A stretch of 64,000 bases of DNA from DATFVA01 sp963711455 (lineage in GTDB: Bacteria > Bacteroidota > Ignavibacteria > Ignavibacteriales > Ignavibacteriaceae), in NCBI GenBank assembly GCA_963711455.1, contig CAVQEH010000006.1:372001-436000 (forward strand). Direction: 5' to 3'. Numbering within the stretch: the stretch's first letter is position 1; each line of letters begins with the position of its first letter. Under the pieces are notes generated by a model that searched no databases, was not told the DNA's origin, and saw only the letters and a list, made by a program, of their open reading frames with translations. A program made the position numbers and the translations under genes. Shown here piece after piece: positions 17,515 to 26,642 of the stretch.

Positions 17515-19734
17515 ATGAACATGAAAATTAAAAAATTTAAAGACTGGGGTATTTCATCGAAAATAATCGGGGTAGCATTTTCATCGGCTTTGTTTATTGC
17601 ACTTTTGGTATTGCTTTATCTTCTGCCGGCAATGGCAGATAGAATGAAGGAAGATAAAGTTGATGCAGTTAAACAGGTAGTTGAAACAGCATATTCTGTA
17701 TTACAGGGATATGGTGATCTTGTTAAGCAAAATAAAATCCCGCTAAGTGAAGCAAAAGAAGAAGCAATTGATAAAATAAAAAACCTGCGGTATTCCGGGA
17801 ACGAATATTTCTGGTTAAATGATATGTATCCAAAGATGATTATGCATCCTTTTAAACCGCAATTAGACGGACACGACCTTAGCAGCAATAAAGATCCCAA
17901 CGGAGTTTATTTATTTAAAGAATTTGTAAAAGTTTGCCGGGTAAATGGGGAAGGCTACGTTGAATATATGTGGCCTAAACCCGGCTTTGATAAACCTCAG
18001 CCGAAAATTTCTTATGTAAAATTATTTAAAGACTGGGGATGGATTATAGGCAGCGGCGTTTACGTGAACGATATCAATGCAGCTATTTCAAACCTCAGGG
18101 TAAAGGTATTTATCGGTTTATTTATAGCATTTATATTTTTTACGATCACTGGTTTGTTCTTAGGACGTTATATTGTTAAACCGTTAAAAAGACTTACTGA
18201 AGCTTCGGAAAGAATTGAAAAGGGAGAAAACGAAATTGTAATAAATATTGATGCTGACGATGAAATCGGAAAGCTTGCCCGTGCATTTAATTCTATGACT
18301 GAAAAAATCATGATCCAGAATCAGCATTTAGATGACCTGACCGGACCCGTAATGATAATTGACCCTGATTTCAGTATCAGGTATATGAATAAAAAAGGTG
18401 CAGAAATTGTTGGGAAAAATCCAAAGGAATTGATCGGGCTTAAATGTTACGATCAATTTAAAGCTGATCATTGCCATACCGAAAATTGTGCTTTGTACAA
18501 AGCTATGAAATTTGATAAAATCTATACTGAAGAAACAATATCCCGTATAAATGGTTCTGAAATACCTATCATATATTCAGGGTCACCCGTTAAAGACAGG
18601 GAAGGAAAAGTTGTTGGTGCTTTAGAACTTATAACACCAATTAAAGAAATAAAAGATTTGCAGGACTATCTTACACGATCTACTAATAGGATGATGCTTG
18701 CAATGGAAGAATTTGAAAAAGGGGACCTTACAGTAAATTTAAAACCCGAGAAAGAAGATGATGATATTGGAAAGCTCTTTAAAGGTTTTAATAAAACTGT
18801 GGGATATATTCGTCAGACTATTGAAACTATTGTAAAAGCGATTCAGACAACTGCAAGTTCAAGTACCGAAATCTCTTCAAGCACAGAGCAAATGGCGGGA
18901 GGTTTGCAGGAACAATCGGCACAAACATCTGAAGTTGCTACAGCTATAGAACAAATGACAAAGGCAATACTTGAAACAACGAAAAGCACCGGCGCTGCAG
19001 TGGTAAATGCTAAAAATGCAGGGCATATAGCTAAGGAAGGCGGTCAGATAGTTGAAGAAACCGTGCTTGGAATGGAAAGAATTGCTGACACTGTGAATAA
19101 AGCTGTAAGTACAGTCAGGAAGCTTGGAAAGAACAGCGATGAAATCGGAAAAATAATCCAGGTAATAGATGATATAGCTGACCAGACAAACCTGCTGGCA
19201 TTAAATGCTGCAATAGAAGCCGCAAGGGCAGGTGAAATGGGGAGAGGATTTGCTGTTGTTGCTGATGAGGTTCGTAAATTAGCCGAAAGAACCACAACTG
19301 CAACAAAGGAAATATCGGGAATGATTAAACAAATACAGAATGACACTTCGCTGGCGGTAAGTTCAATTGAAGAGGGGAATGAAGAAGTTGAAAAAGGAAG
19401 AGAGAAAGCAAATAAAGCCGGGGAATCCCTGAAACAAATAATAAATGCTTCCAACAATGTAGTGGACGATATTAACCAGATAGCCAGTACCGCTGAAGAA
19501 CAATCGACAACCGCGGAACAAATCAGTAAAAATATTGAATCGATAAATAGTGTTACCCAGGAAAGTGCTGCAGGAATACAGCAGGTTGCTCATACGGCTG
19601 AAAACCTTAACAAGCTAACGCGGAATCTTGAAGAGCTTATAAACAAATTTAAATTAAATGAAGAGTCCCATAATCATTCCGGTGAATCTTCTTTTGCGGT
19701 TCGCTCAAACGGTAAAATTGTTCATTCAGTATAA
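17515..19734 (+). CDS. Methyl-accepting chemotaxis protein, Cache-HAMP-PAS-signalling layout
   Basis: 739 residues. After a first membrane segment (about 18-38) comes a single Cache_2-type ligand domain with NEYFWLNDMYPKMIMHP and a GWIIGSGVYV end, typical of sCache sensors of small organic acids. A second membrane segment (about 200-220) and a HAMP domain follow. A cytoplasmic PAS unit holds a Cys/His cluster CYDQFKADHCHTENC (C311, H319, C320, C325), which might bind a metal or act as a redox switch. The signalling domain tip is QTNLLALNAAIEAARAGEMG. The tail AVRSNGKIVHSV matches two other receptors. Start: ATG 17515; another ATG two codons later is equally possible. Confidence 0.9.
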   Translation: MNMKIKKFKDWGISSKIIGVAFSSALFIALLVLLYLLPAMADRMKEDKVDAVKQVVETAYSVLQGYGDLVKQNKIPLSEAKEEAIDKIKNLRYSGNEYFWLNDMYPKMIMHPFKPQLDGHDLSSNKDPNGVYLFKEFVKVCRVNGEGYVEYMWPKPGFDKPQPKISYVKLFKDWGWIIGSGVYVNDINAAISNLRVKVFIGLFIAFIFFTITGLFLGRYIVKPLKRLTEASERIEKGENEIVINIDADDEIGKLARAFNSMTEKIMIQNQHLDDLTGPVMIIDPDFSIRYMNKKGAEIVGKNPKELIGLKCYDQFKADHCHTENCALYKAMKFDKIYTEETISRINGSEIPIIYSGSPVKDREGKVVGALELITPIKEIKDLQDYLTRSTNRMMLAMEEFEKGDLTVNLKPEKEDDDIGKLFKGFNKTVGYIRQTIETIVKAIQTTASSSTEISSSTEQMAGGLQEQSAQTSEVATAIEQMTKAILETTKSTGAAVVNAKNAGHIAKEGGQIVEETVLGMERIADTVNKAVSTVRKLGKNSDEIGKIIQVIDDIADQTNLLALNAAIEAARAGEMGRGFAVVADEVRKLAERTTTATKEISGMIKQIQNDTSLAVSSIEEGNEEVEKGREKANKAGESLKQIINASNNVVDDINQIASTAEEQSTTAEQISKNIESINSVTQESAAGIQQVAHTAENLNKLTRNLEELINKFKLNEESHNHSGESSFAVRSNGKIVHSV

Positions 19735-19756
19735 TAAGATTGCTCCATAGCGGTAA

Positions 19757-19789
19757 ATCAGTAAGCAAAAAAATATATTTTTTACTGAT
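19757..19789 (+). terminator. Terminator-like hairpin after the Cache-PAS receptor
   Basis: ATCAGTAA at 19757-19764 pairs with TTACTGAT at 19782-19789 around an A-run and T-run loop that can also pair. An alternative pairing, GTAAGCA (19761-19767) with TGCTTAC (19794-19800), excludes the first. There is no T-run after the stem, so termination is uncertain. Confidence 0.35.
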
Positions 19790-19871
19790 CGTATGCTTAC
19801 TTAAAGTAATTATTGAATAGTGATCTTCATTAATTCCGGCCTGCAGTTATTTCTGCTCCATGCCTGTATAC

Positions 19872-19898
19872 TCAACAATCCTCTCGTAATTTCGATAA
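19872..19898 (+). promoter_or_regulatory. Sigma-28-type promoter of the fourth receptor
   Basis: TCAACAAT-N11-TTCGATAA. The -10 box is good and the -35 box weak. It lies 160 bases before the ATG at 20059, implying a leader of about 150 bases. Confidence 0.45.
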
Positions 19899-20058
19899 TG
19901 TAGTTGTACCGGAGTTGCCGGAAAGAGTCAATGCTTAACATTACTTTCAAATGCAACATAAAATTAATCTGAATAAAATATGAATGATTAAACTTTACCC
20001 GGAATATTAAAAATTAGAATTACAAAAAAGTTTAACAATTGGTAGGACAACAAAAACT

Positions 20059-22161
20059 ATGAAAACCTGGTTTCTGAATTTAGGAGTTGGAAAAAAACTT
20101 GCATCTATATTTTCACTCTTAATAATCCTGACTGTCTTAATAACAGGAATGGGCATCTGGTATCTGCAAAAAGTTAATAATAATGTGGAAGGTTATTCTA
20201 AAACTTTTTTACCCGCTGATGATTTATTATTGAATATCGACAGAGACATGCAGCAGATACTTGTATCTGAAAGAACAATGCTGATAACCGGTATCTCTTC
20301 GGAAAAGTTTTCGGCATTGAAAGCAGATATTAATGAAAATTTCGGGCAGATAAGCACAAGGTGGAATAAGTTTAAAGAAACCGGATTGAAATCAAATATT
20401 TCAGACAGTATATCATATTTTGAAAAATCCCTTGAAGTTTGGAAAAATTCCACAAACCAAATAGTAGAAAAAGTTCAGAATAGCAGCGATTTAAGCAAAG
20501 CAGAAGTTGTTAGAATAGCCTTAAAAGAAAACTCTGCCTTTTTTAACAATGCGAGAAATGTAATCAACGATCTTGAAGATATAACAATAAATGAAGCCGA
20601 TACCCATTTTGATTCAAGTGAAACGTCTTACGATTCTGCAAGGATACTTCTGATTGCGGGTTTGCTGGTCTATCTTGTTATTTCTGTACTTGCCAGCTAT
20701 TTCATTTACAAGATTATAAAAAGTTCATTATTTAAAACCTCACAGCTCATTTCAGATCTTGGTAAGGGAAAATTAAAAAGCCGGATCGATGTTAAAACCA
20801 AAGATGAATTTGGTGAAATGGGAAATACTCTTAACCAGTTTGCTGATGACCTGCAGAAATTTGTAATTGGAAGCATGAAAAGAATTTCAGAAGGAGATTT
20901 CGATTTTGAAATTCCTCCCAAAGATAAAGATGATGAAATTGCACCTGCTTTAAATGATACAATTAATACATTGAAAGAGCTTAAATCTGAAACTGATACT
21001 ATGACACGGTGGGCTAAAGAAGGAGATCTTGAAAGCCGGGGAAATGCTGAGAAGTTTAAAGGCGGGTACCGCGAAATAGTTAACGGGCTTAATAACACCA
21101 TTATTGAAATTATCATTCGTGTGCGTGAAGCTGAAAATGTGATGGTTGAATTATCTGAAGGTAATCTTACGGCAAGAATGGATGGAGATTACAAGGGTAA
21201 TTACAAAAAGCTCCAGGGTATTGTAAATAAATTAGCCGGTTCATTGGAATCTCTTATATTCGATGTATCTGATGCTGTTTCTGCCACGGCAAGTGCAAGC
21301 AGCCAGATATCTTCAAGCACAGAGGAAATGGCTTCAGGCGCACAGGAACAAAGTGCACAGACTTCGGAAGTTGCAAGTGCAGTTGAAGAGATGACAAGAA
21401 CAATTATTGAAACAACAAAAAACTCAGGAGTTGCTTATAATATTGCCAAAGAAGCAGGTGAAATTGCTAAAGAGGGGGGCAAAGTTGTGGATGAAACCGT
21501 TAAGGGAATGATTCGTATTGCAAATGTAGTACAAAAATCTTCTGTAACAGTAAAGCAGCTTGGTCAAAGCAGCAGCCAGATTGGTGAGATAATCCAGGTG
21601 ATAGACGATATAGCAGATCAGACAAACCTGCTTGCATTGAATGCTGCCATAGAAGCCGCACGCGCAGGTGAGCAGGGCCGTGGTTTTGCCGTAGTTGCTG
21701 ATGAAGTAAGAAAATTAGCTGAACGTACAACCAAAGCAACCAAAGAAATTGCACAGATGATAGAGCGAATACAAGCTGATACAAATGGTGCTGTTCAGTC
21801 TATCGATGAAGGAAATTCAGAAGTGGAAAAAGGTAAAAATCTGGCAAATGAAGCCGGGGCATCTTTGAAAAATATCATAGACTCTACTGACAAAGTGCTT
21901 GGTATGGTAAATAGTGTAGCTATGGCAAGTGAAGAACAATCTGCTGTTGCTGAACAAATAAGTAAAAATATAGAAACTATAAGCAATGTAACCCACCAGG
22001 CATCGGCAGGTACGCAGCAGATAGCAAAATCTGCAGAAGATCTTAGCAGGCTGACGAACAACCTGCTGATACAGATAGGTAAATTTAAAATTAATAATGC
22101 TTCTTATAAAAAATCAAAATACTATTCTGTAAGGAGCAACGGGAAACTTATTGAATCATAA
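20059..22161 (+). CDS. Methyl-accepting chemotaxis protein with four-helix-type sensor domain
   Basis: 700 residues. Membrane segments near 14-35 and 194-214 bracket a helical periplasmic domain (4HB_MCP type). Two or more HAMP-like units follow (KDEFGEMGNTLNQF, EIAPALNDTINTLK). The signalling domain has the tip QTNLLALNAAIEAARAGEQG. The C-terminal tail SVRSNGKLIES is shared with the haem-sensor and Cache-PAS receptors. The bacteriohemerythrin gene follows 87 bases downstream on the same strand, so oxygen-related signalling is possible, though nothing in the sensor domain shows it. Confidence 0.9.
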   Translation: MKTWFLNLGVGKKLASIFSLLIILTVLITGMGIWYLQKVNNNVEGYSKTFLPADDLLLNIDRDMQQILVSERTMLITGISSEKFSALKADINENFGQISTRWNKFKETGLKSNISDSISYFEKSLEVWKNSTNQIVEKVQNSSDLSKAEVVRIALKENSAFFNNARNVINDLEDITINEADTHFDSSETSYDSARILLIAGLLVYLVISVLASYFIYKIIKSSLFKTSQLISDLGKGKLKSRIDVKTKDEFGEMGNTLNQFADDLQKFVIGSMKRISEGDFDFEIPPKDKDDEIAPALNDTINTLKELKSETDTMTRWAKEGDLESRGNAEKFKGGYREIVNGLNNTIIEIIIRVREAENVMVELSEGNLTARMDGDYKGNYKKLQGIVNKLAGSLESLIFDVSDAVSATASASSQISSSTEEMASGAQEQSAQTSEVASAVEEMTRTIIETTKNSGVAYNIAKEAGEIAKEGGKVVDETVKGMIRIANVVQKSSVTVKQLGQSSSQIGEIIQVIDDIADQTNLLALNAAIEAARAGEQGRGFAVVADEVRKLAERTTKATKEIAQMIERIQADTNGAVQSIDEGNSEVEKGKNLANEAGASLKNIIDSTDKVLGMVNSVAMASEEQSAVAEQISKNIETISNVTHQASAGTQQIAKSAEDLSRLTNNLLIQIGKFKINNASYKKSKYYSVRSNGKLIES

Positions 22162-22248
22162 CAGACCGTGAGCTTCTATGAGCTTAACGGGTTATAATTT
22201 GAATCAATTGATAAAACCGGGAGATTAATAAAAAATTAAAAGGTAAAA

Positions 22249-22635
22249 ATGTCTTTTATTGTTTGGTCAGACAAATACAGTGTCAGGAATTTTTTAATAG
22301 ATAACCAGCACAAAAAGCTTATCGCAATGATCAATGACCTTCACTCAGCAATGAAGGAAGGGAAGGCTAAAAACATTTTGAGTAATATTCTTGGTAACCT
22401 TATTGTTTATACCATTGAACATTTCAGGACTGAAGAAAGAATGATGAAAAATGCAAAATATAAATTTTTCAGTGAACATAAGCTGGAACATGAAAAGCTG
22501 ACAGCCAAAGTAGTAGAGCTGGAAAAAAAATTAAATGAAGAAGCGCTTCTTACATTTGAATTATTCGATTTTCTTCAGAGCTGGCTTATTAATCATATCG
22601 AAATAACAGACAAAAAATACTCAGGGTTAATCTGA
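22249..22635 (+). CDS. Bacteriohemerythrin
   Basis: 128 residues, the normal length of single-domain bacterial hemerythrin. The di-iron ligands are recognisable: DNQHKKL (H21), HFRTEERMM (H and E of the second helix), EHKLEH (two His) and NHIEITDKKY (H and D of the last helix). The protein binds O2 reversibly and in motile bacteria is often found with chemoreceptors, supplying or sensing oxygen. It follows the fourth receptor and precedes the che operon. Confidence 0.9.
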   Translation: MSFIVWSDKYSVRNFLIDNQHKKLIAMINDLHSAMKEGKAKNILSNILGNLIVYTIEHFRTEERMMKNAKYKFFSEHKLEHEKLTAKVVELEKKLNEEALLTFELFDFLQSWLINHIEITDKKYSGLI

Positions 22636-22710
22636 AGATTAATTCATTCTGACTATAACCTCTGAAATTAGTATCAGGGAAAAAGGCAAAGCAATATTTC
22701 TCTGCCTCCT

Positions 22711-22751
22711 GTTACCTGCTTAAATTTACCTGCATAATATTAGCAGGTAAC
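22711..22751. promoter_or_regulatory. Inverted repeat upstream of the che operon
   Basis: GTTACCTGCT (22711-22720) is a perfect inverted match of AGCAGGTAAC (22742-22751). A third copy, TTACCTGC, lies between them at 22726-22733. There is no T-run, so an operator is as likely as a terminator. It lies just upstream of the sigma-28-type promoter at 22780. Confidence 0.45.
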
Positions 22752-22779
22752 CCCGTTAAAGAATCTATCCTTAAGAAAT

Positions 22780-22806
22780 TAAATAATCAAAAAAATTGTT
22801 CGATAA
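22780..22806 (+). promoter_or_regulatory. Sigma-28-type promoter of the che operon
   Basis: TAAATAAT-N11-TTCGATAA, 33 bases before the ATG at 22840. The -35 box equals the one before the TonB-like gene. A TTAAGAAA further upstream (22771-22778) has the wrong spacing. Confidence 0.5.
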
Positions 22807-22839
22807 TAATAACATATGATTACTGATTAATTTATAACT

Positions 22840-24210
22840 ATGAAGACTACTTTGACAGAATCCGAATTAATTAAATCCGAAGATCCAACAGGGAAGATTG
22901 AACTTTTAGAATCATTGAATGATCATCCTCTTTCTGAAGAACAGCTTGATTTAATCTGCAATTTAATTTCCGATGAAGATAAGGGTATACGAAATGCCGT
23001 TTCAAACCTTCTTATATTTAACGAGACTCCTGAAATTCCGCAAAAAATAGTACCGCTAATTTCTTCACCTGAAATTTCAATCCGTAATTTTGCCGGTGAC
23101 ATATTGACAAAACTTGGGGATAAATCTGCTGACGCCCTTCTGTCCTATATCAATGAACGAAGCGATGATGATAAAAAATTTATAATAGATATTCTCGGGT
23201 TAATAAATTGCAAAAGAGCTGAGGAGAAAATACTCGATGTCCTAAGCACAGCAGACGATGACAATATTATTCTTTCCTGCATAGAGGCTCTCGGGAATAT
23301 TAAATCAGAGATATCGATTGATGTGCTTATGTCTTTTTATACCAGGAACGAACTTTACAAAGCCATGATAATTGAAGCCCTGGGCAAAATTGGCTCGGAG
23401 GAAGCATTGGGTTTTATATTATCCAAGTATGAAGATGAAGATGAACTGATAAAATTTACTATTATTGAAAGCCTTGGACTAATAGGAGATGAAGAAACTT
23501 TCTTTTTTCTTCTTGCGGAATTGAATGAAATTAAGGGTCCGCTTATATGGCCTGTAATAAAAGCGATTTATACGCTTAAAGAAAAATTTGATTTTGATAT
23601 TCCTTTTGATGAGAGGATGCGTAACGCAATTCTTCAAATTATATTTGAAGCTGAGCAGGAGTATAAAAAAATTGCAGCTATAATGCTTTCGGTTTTTAAT
23701 GATAAGGAAATCATCTCAGTTTTCCTTAAAATCATCGGGGATGACCCTCAGACGGATGAAATAATCCTGTCTAAGATTATCGAGATCCCGCAAATATTTT
23801 TTGAACTGATCGGGGGCTTTCTGAAAGAGCATCCCCTAAATTTAAAATCTCTGCTGAATTTGCTGAATGAAGTACTCCGGGTTCATGAGCACAGGGTATC
23901 TTCATTTACAATACCTTTGCTGCTCAGAGATATTACGGACTCGCTTTGTCAGTTAATTAATGACTATGATGAAGAAGTAAGAATTCTTTCATTCGAGCTA
24001 TTGTTTGTGGTTGATCCGGAAACGGCATTACTTTTTGCCGATGATATATGCGAAGATCAGAATTACTGGAACAGGTTCAGGCTTATAGAAATAATTGAAG
24101 AATCAGATATGGTACAGGTTCAGGGAGTGCTTAAGAAACTCGTAAATGATCCCGAGGAAATGGTTAGAGACAGAGCATCAAATTGTATTATAGAACGATC
24201 ACATAAATAG
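22840..24210 (+). CDS. HEAT-repeat protein heading the che operon
   Basis: 456 residues, acidic, built of repeated 30-residue helical pairs (for example IRNFAGDILTKLGDKSADAL, IIEALGKIGSEEALGFIL, IIESLGLIGDEETFFFLL), the pattern of HEAT/PBS-type repeats. No enzyme motif is seen. Such proteins serve as scaffolds. It is the first gene of the che operon, 16 bases before cheR, so it may assemble or localise chemotaxis proteins. No signal peptide is present, so it should be cytoplasmic. Confidence 0.75.
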   Translation: MKTTLTESELIKSEDPTGKIELLESLNDHPLSEEQLDLICNLISDEDKGIRNAVSNLLIFNETPEIPQKIVPLISSPEISIRNFAGDILTKLGDKSADALLSYINERSDDDKKFIIDILGLINCKRAEEKILDVLSTADDDNIILSCIEALGNIKSEISIDVLMSFYTRNELYKAMIIEALGKIGSEEALGFILSKYEDEDELIKFTIIESLGLIGDEETFFFLLAELNEIKGPLIWPVIKAIYTLKEKFDFDIPFDERMRNAILQIIFEAEQEYKKIAAIMLSVFNDKEIISVFLKIIGDDPQTDEIILSKIIEIPQIFFELIGGFLKEHPLNLKSLLNLLNEVLRVHEHRVSSFTIPLLLRDITDSLCQLINDYDEEVRILSFELLFVVDPETALLFADDICEDQNYWNRFRLIEIIEESDMVQVQGVLKKLVNDPEEMVRDRASNCIIERSHK

Positions 24211-24226
24211 AATCACAGAATCATAT

Positions 24227-25117
24227 ATGACTAATACTAATCTTGCAATTTCAGAATCCTTACCAGCAGGCAGCATTGATAACCTTTGCATGTCTGATGA
24301 ATTATTTGAGCGGTGGAGAAAATATATTTATGATCTCTGCGGAATATACTTCCAGGACAACAAAAAATACCTGCTTGAAAGCCGTTTATTAAAAAGAATG
24401 TATTTCCTTAACCTGGATACTTATGATGAATATCTGAATTATCTTTTATACTATTCCGACGGGAGCCAGGAAAAGAATTACCTGTTTGAAGCTATAACAA
24501 TTACTGAAACATATTTCTTCCGGAACCAGCCGCGTATTGATTCTCTTATCGGTAGTGTTTTACCCGAAATAATAAGTGAAAAATTAAAAAAGGGAAGGGA
24601 CAAAATAAAAATCTGGAGTGCAGCTTCATCTTCAGGTGAAGAAGCATATTCTGTTGCTATTGCTATAGATGATCTGTTGAGCGCAAAGTATCCATCAATC
24701 AATTTTGAGATTACCGGTACAGATATAAATGAAGCTGTAATCAAGACAGCGCAGCAGGGCATTTACAAATCATATTCAATGAGGAATACACCGGCTTATT
24801 ACGTAAAAAAATATTTTAAAGTTAATGAAAACAATTATGTGCTTAACGAGAGAATAAAGAACAAGGTCAACTTCAGGCTGCTTAATCTTTATGATGAAAC
24901 CAGTTTGAGATTGATGTTCAATTATGATGTTATTTTCTGTGCCAACGTACTTATATATTTTGATTTAAAGTCCAGGATCAGGGTAGTTAACCGGTTATAT
25001 AATTCATTAAACAAAGGCGGCTACCTGTTCATAGGGTATTCGGAAACCTTGCATAATATTTCACAGGCTTTTAAAATTATAAGCTTTCCTAAAACCATAG
25101 GATACAAAAAAGAATAA
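24227..25117 (+). CDS. cheR: Chemotaxis protein methyltransferase CheR
   Basis: 296 residues. The N-terminal helical domain (YIYDLCGIYFQDNKKYLLESRL) and the SAM-binding domain (IWSAASSSGEEAYSVAI, with TGTDINEAVI) are typical; FCANVLIYFD is the conserved catalytic-domain strand. CheR methylates receptor glutamates using S-adenosylmethionine to reset sensitivity. The stop overlaps the next ATG by one base. The start ATG at 24227 gives an N-terminal extension of about 25 residues before the conserved part. Confidence 0.95.
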   Translation: MTNTNLAISESLPAGSIDNLCMSDELFERWRKYIYDLCGIYFQDNKKYLLESRLLKRMYFLNLDTYDEYLNYLLYYSDGSQEKNYLFEAITITETYFFRNQPRIDSLIGSVLPEIISEKLKKGRDKIKIWSAASSSGEEAYSVAIAIDDLLSAKYPSINFEITGTDINEAVIKTAQQGIYKSYSMRNTPAYYVKKYFKVNENNYVLNERIKNKVNFRLLNLYDETSLRLMFNYDVIFCANVLIYFDLKSRIRVVNRLYNSLNKGGYLFIGYSETLHNISQAFKIISFPKTIGYKKE

Positions 25118-25482
25118 TGAAAAAAGTAATATTAATTGTGGAAGATTCTCCAACTACACGTAAATTTATCTCATTCTCGCTTGCTGCCAAAGGGTTTGAG
25201 GTAATTTCGGTTGCCGACGGAATGGAAGCACTTGAAAGGCTTCCTAAAGAAAAGGTCAGCCTGATCATTACAGATCTCAATATGCCTAATATGGATGGAT
25301 TTGAACTAATAAAAAGTATAAGAGCTAATCCGGAGATGAATGATATTCCTATTATAATTCTTTCTTCGCTTGCGGGAAGCGAGGAAATTGAAAAGGGAAT
25401 CCACTATGGTGCGGATTCCTACCTGGTTAAACCTTTCGATTCTCAAAAGATCCTGTATGAAGTTTCAAAATATTTAAACTGA
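25117..25482 (+). CDS. Single-domain response regulator (CheY-like)
   Basis: 121 residues, one receiver domain: acidic pair in IVEDSP, phospho-acceptor Asp in IITDLNMPNMDG, Ser/Thr switch in IILSSLAG and the conserved Lys in YLVKPFD. It overlaps cheR by one base and is followed by a second CheY-like gene. The two receivers may share CheA, one driving the motor and one acting as phosphate sink, but which does which cannot be told here. Confidence 0.9.
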   Translation: MKKVILIVEDSPTTRKFISFSLAAKGFEVISVADGMEALERLPKEKVSLIITDLNMPNMDGFELIKSIRANPEMNDIPIIILSSLAGSEEIEKGIHYGADSYLVKPFDSQKILYEVSKYLN

Positions 25483-25492
25483 GGTGAACAAT

Positions 25493-25870
25493 ATGTCATT
25501 AAGATTTTTGATTGTGGATGATTCGGTAACGATGAGAAGAATTGTGGTAAATACTCTTAAGAATTTAGGATATAATGAATTCATTGAAGCTAATGACGGA
25601 AAAGAAGCATTGGAAAAACTGGTTGCCGATTCAACTATAAATTTTATTATAACTGATTGGAATATGCCGGTTGTATCCGGTCTTGAATTTGTAAAAGCTA
25701 TCAGGGGAAGTGCAAAACTGGAAAATCTGCCGGTCCTGATGGTTACAACAAGGGGAATTAAAGAAGATATTATTGAAGCCCTCCAGGCAAGAGTCAGTAA
25801 CTATATTGTTAAACCTTTTACTCCGAATATTCTTAAAGAAAAAATAGATCAAATTTTAGCAACAGTCTGA
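25493..25870 (+). CDS. cheY: Chemotaxis response regulator CheY
   Basis: 125 residues. Receiver features: LIVDDSVTMRRI, phospho-acceptor in IITDWNMPVVSG, MVTTRG switch Thr, IVKPFTP Lys. DWNMP...GLEF and the VTMRRI segment are closer to classical CheY than the preceding receiver. ATG 25493 is preferred because GAGGTGA at 25481-25487 is a good ribosome site; a GTG at 25484 lies inside that site. CheY-P binds FliM to switch the motor. The cheZ gene follows 11 bases later. Confidence 0.92.
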   Translation: MSLRFLIVDDSVTMRRIVVNTLKNLGYNEFIEANDGKEALEKLVADSTINFIITDWNMPVVSGLEFVKAIRGSAKLENLPVLMVTTRGIKEDIIEALQARVSNYIVKPFTPNILKEKIDQILATV

Positions 25871-25881
25871 AAAGGAATTAA

Positions 25882-26637
25882 ATGAAACAAAGCGAAAGTT
25901 TCAGTTATTTGTTCGAAGGTCTGAACGATCTGAAATCTTTTTTCGGGCAGGGTCAGAAATTAGTTTCCATTATTCAGAATCTGCTCGATTTTATGGAGGA
26001 AACTGCACCGGTTATTGAAAACATCAATCGTTCTATTATTGAAAGTACTAACAGGATGCCGAGTGCCGCAAAACAGATAAAAAATATAACAAGTGCAACA
26101 GAATTGGCTACCACTGAAATACTCGATATGATTGATCTTATTGTAAATGATATTAAAAGTATAGATGAGGCTGTGAAATCAATTGAAAATAAAGAACCGG
26201 GAGAGGACGCATTAATTAATAAGCTGAAATCTCTTCCTTTGCCTGCAGAGGCTTTGGAGGTTTTAAATGAATATACGGCTGATAAAGAAGTTAAAAATGC
26301 CGCAAGAAATATTTCTGAACTGACGGGTAAGATCAAACAGAATACAAACAATATTTCGATTTCATTGCAGGTGCAGGATATTACATCTCAGCAGCTTTCG
26401 GCGGTTAACCACCTGATACATTCCGTTAAAGATAAACTTTCATCGCTGGTTCAGAATATTCAGGAATCCCGGATAAGTGAATTTGAATGTGCAGATTCAT
26501 ATTTACCTGAAGATATCAATTTTGATCCGAACGCAATTTATTCAAAATCCGGTGACAGGCAGACAATTGCTGACGCTATAATAAATAAACATTCCAAGGC
26601 AACTTCCCAGGATGAAATAGATAAACTTTTCTCATAA
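25882..26637 (+). CDS. cheZ: CheY-P phosphatase CheZ
   Basis: 251 residues, almost all helical. The catalytic helix is recognisable in SLQVQDITSQQLSAVNHLI, with the QDxxxQ active-site motif. The last residues are SQDEIDKLFS, a CheY-binding peptide resembling the FliM N-terminus and the CheZ tail in proteobacteria. CheZ dephosphorylates CheY-P and ends the signal. CheZ outside Proteobacteria is less common, but position next to cheY and the two motifs support the call. Confidence 0.85.
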   Translation: MKQSESFSYLFEGLNDLKSFFGQGQKLVSIIQNLLDFMEETAPVIENINRSIIESTNRMPSAAKQIKNITSATELATTEILDMIDLIVNDIKSIDEAVKSIENKEPGEDALINKLKSLPLPAEALEVLNEYTADKEVKNAARNISELTGKIKQNTNNISISLQVQDITSQQLSAVNHLIHSVKDKLSSLVQNIQESRISEFECADSYLPEDINFDPNAIYSKSGDRQTIADAIINKHSKATSQDEIDKLFS

Positions 26638-26642
26638 ATAAA

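Noticed and set aside
24227..25117. NWETF-type CheR-binding tails on the receptors
   Set aside because: None of the four receptors ends with the enterobacterial pentapeptide; a different shared tail is reported instead.
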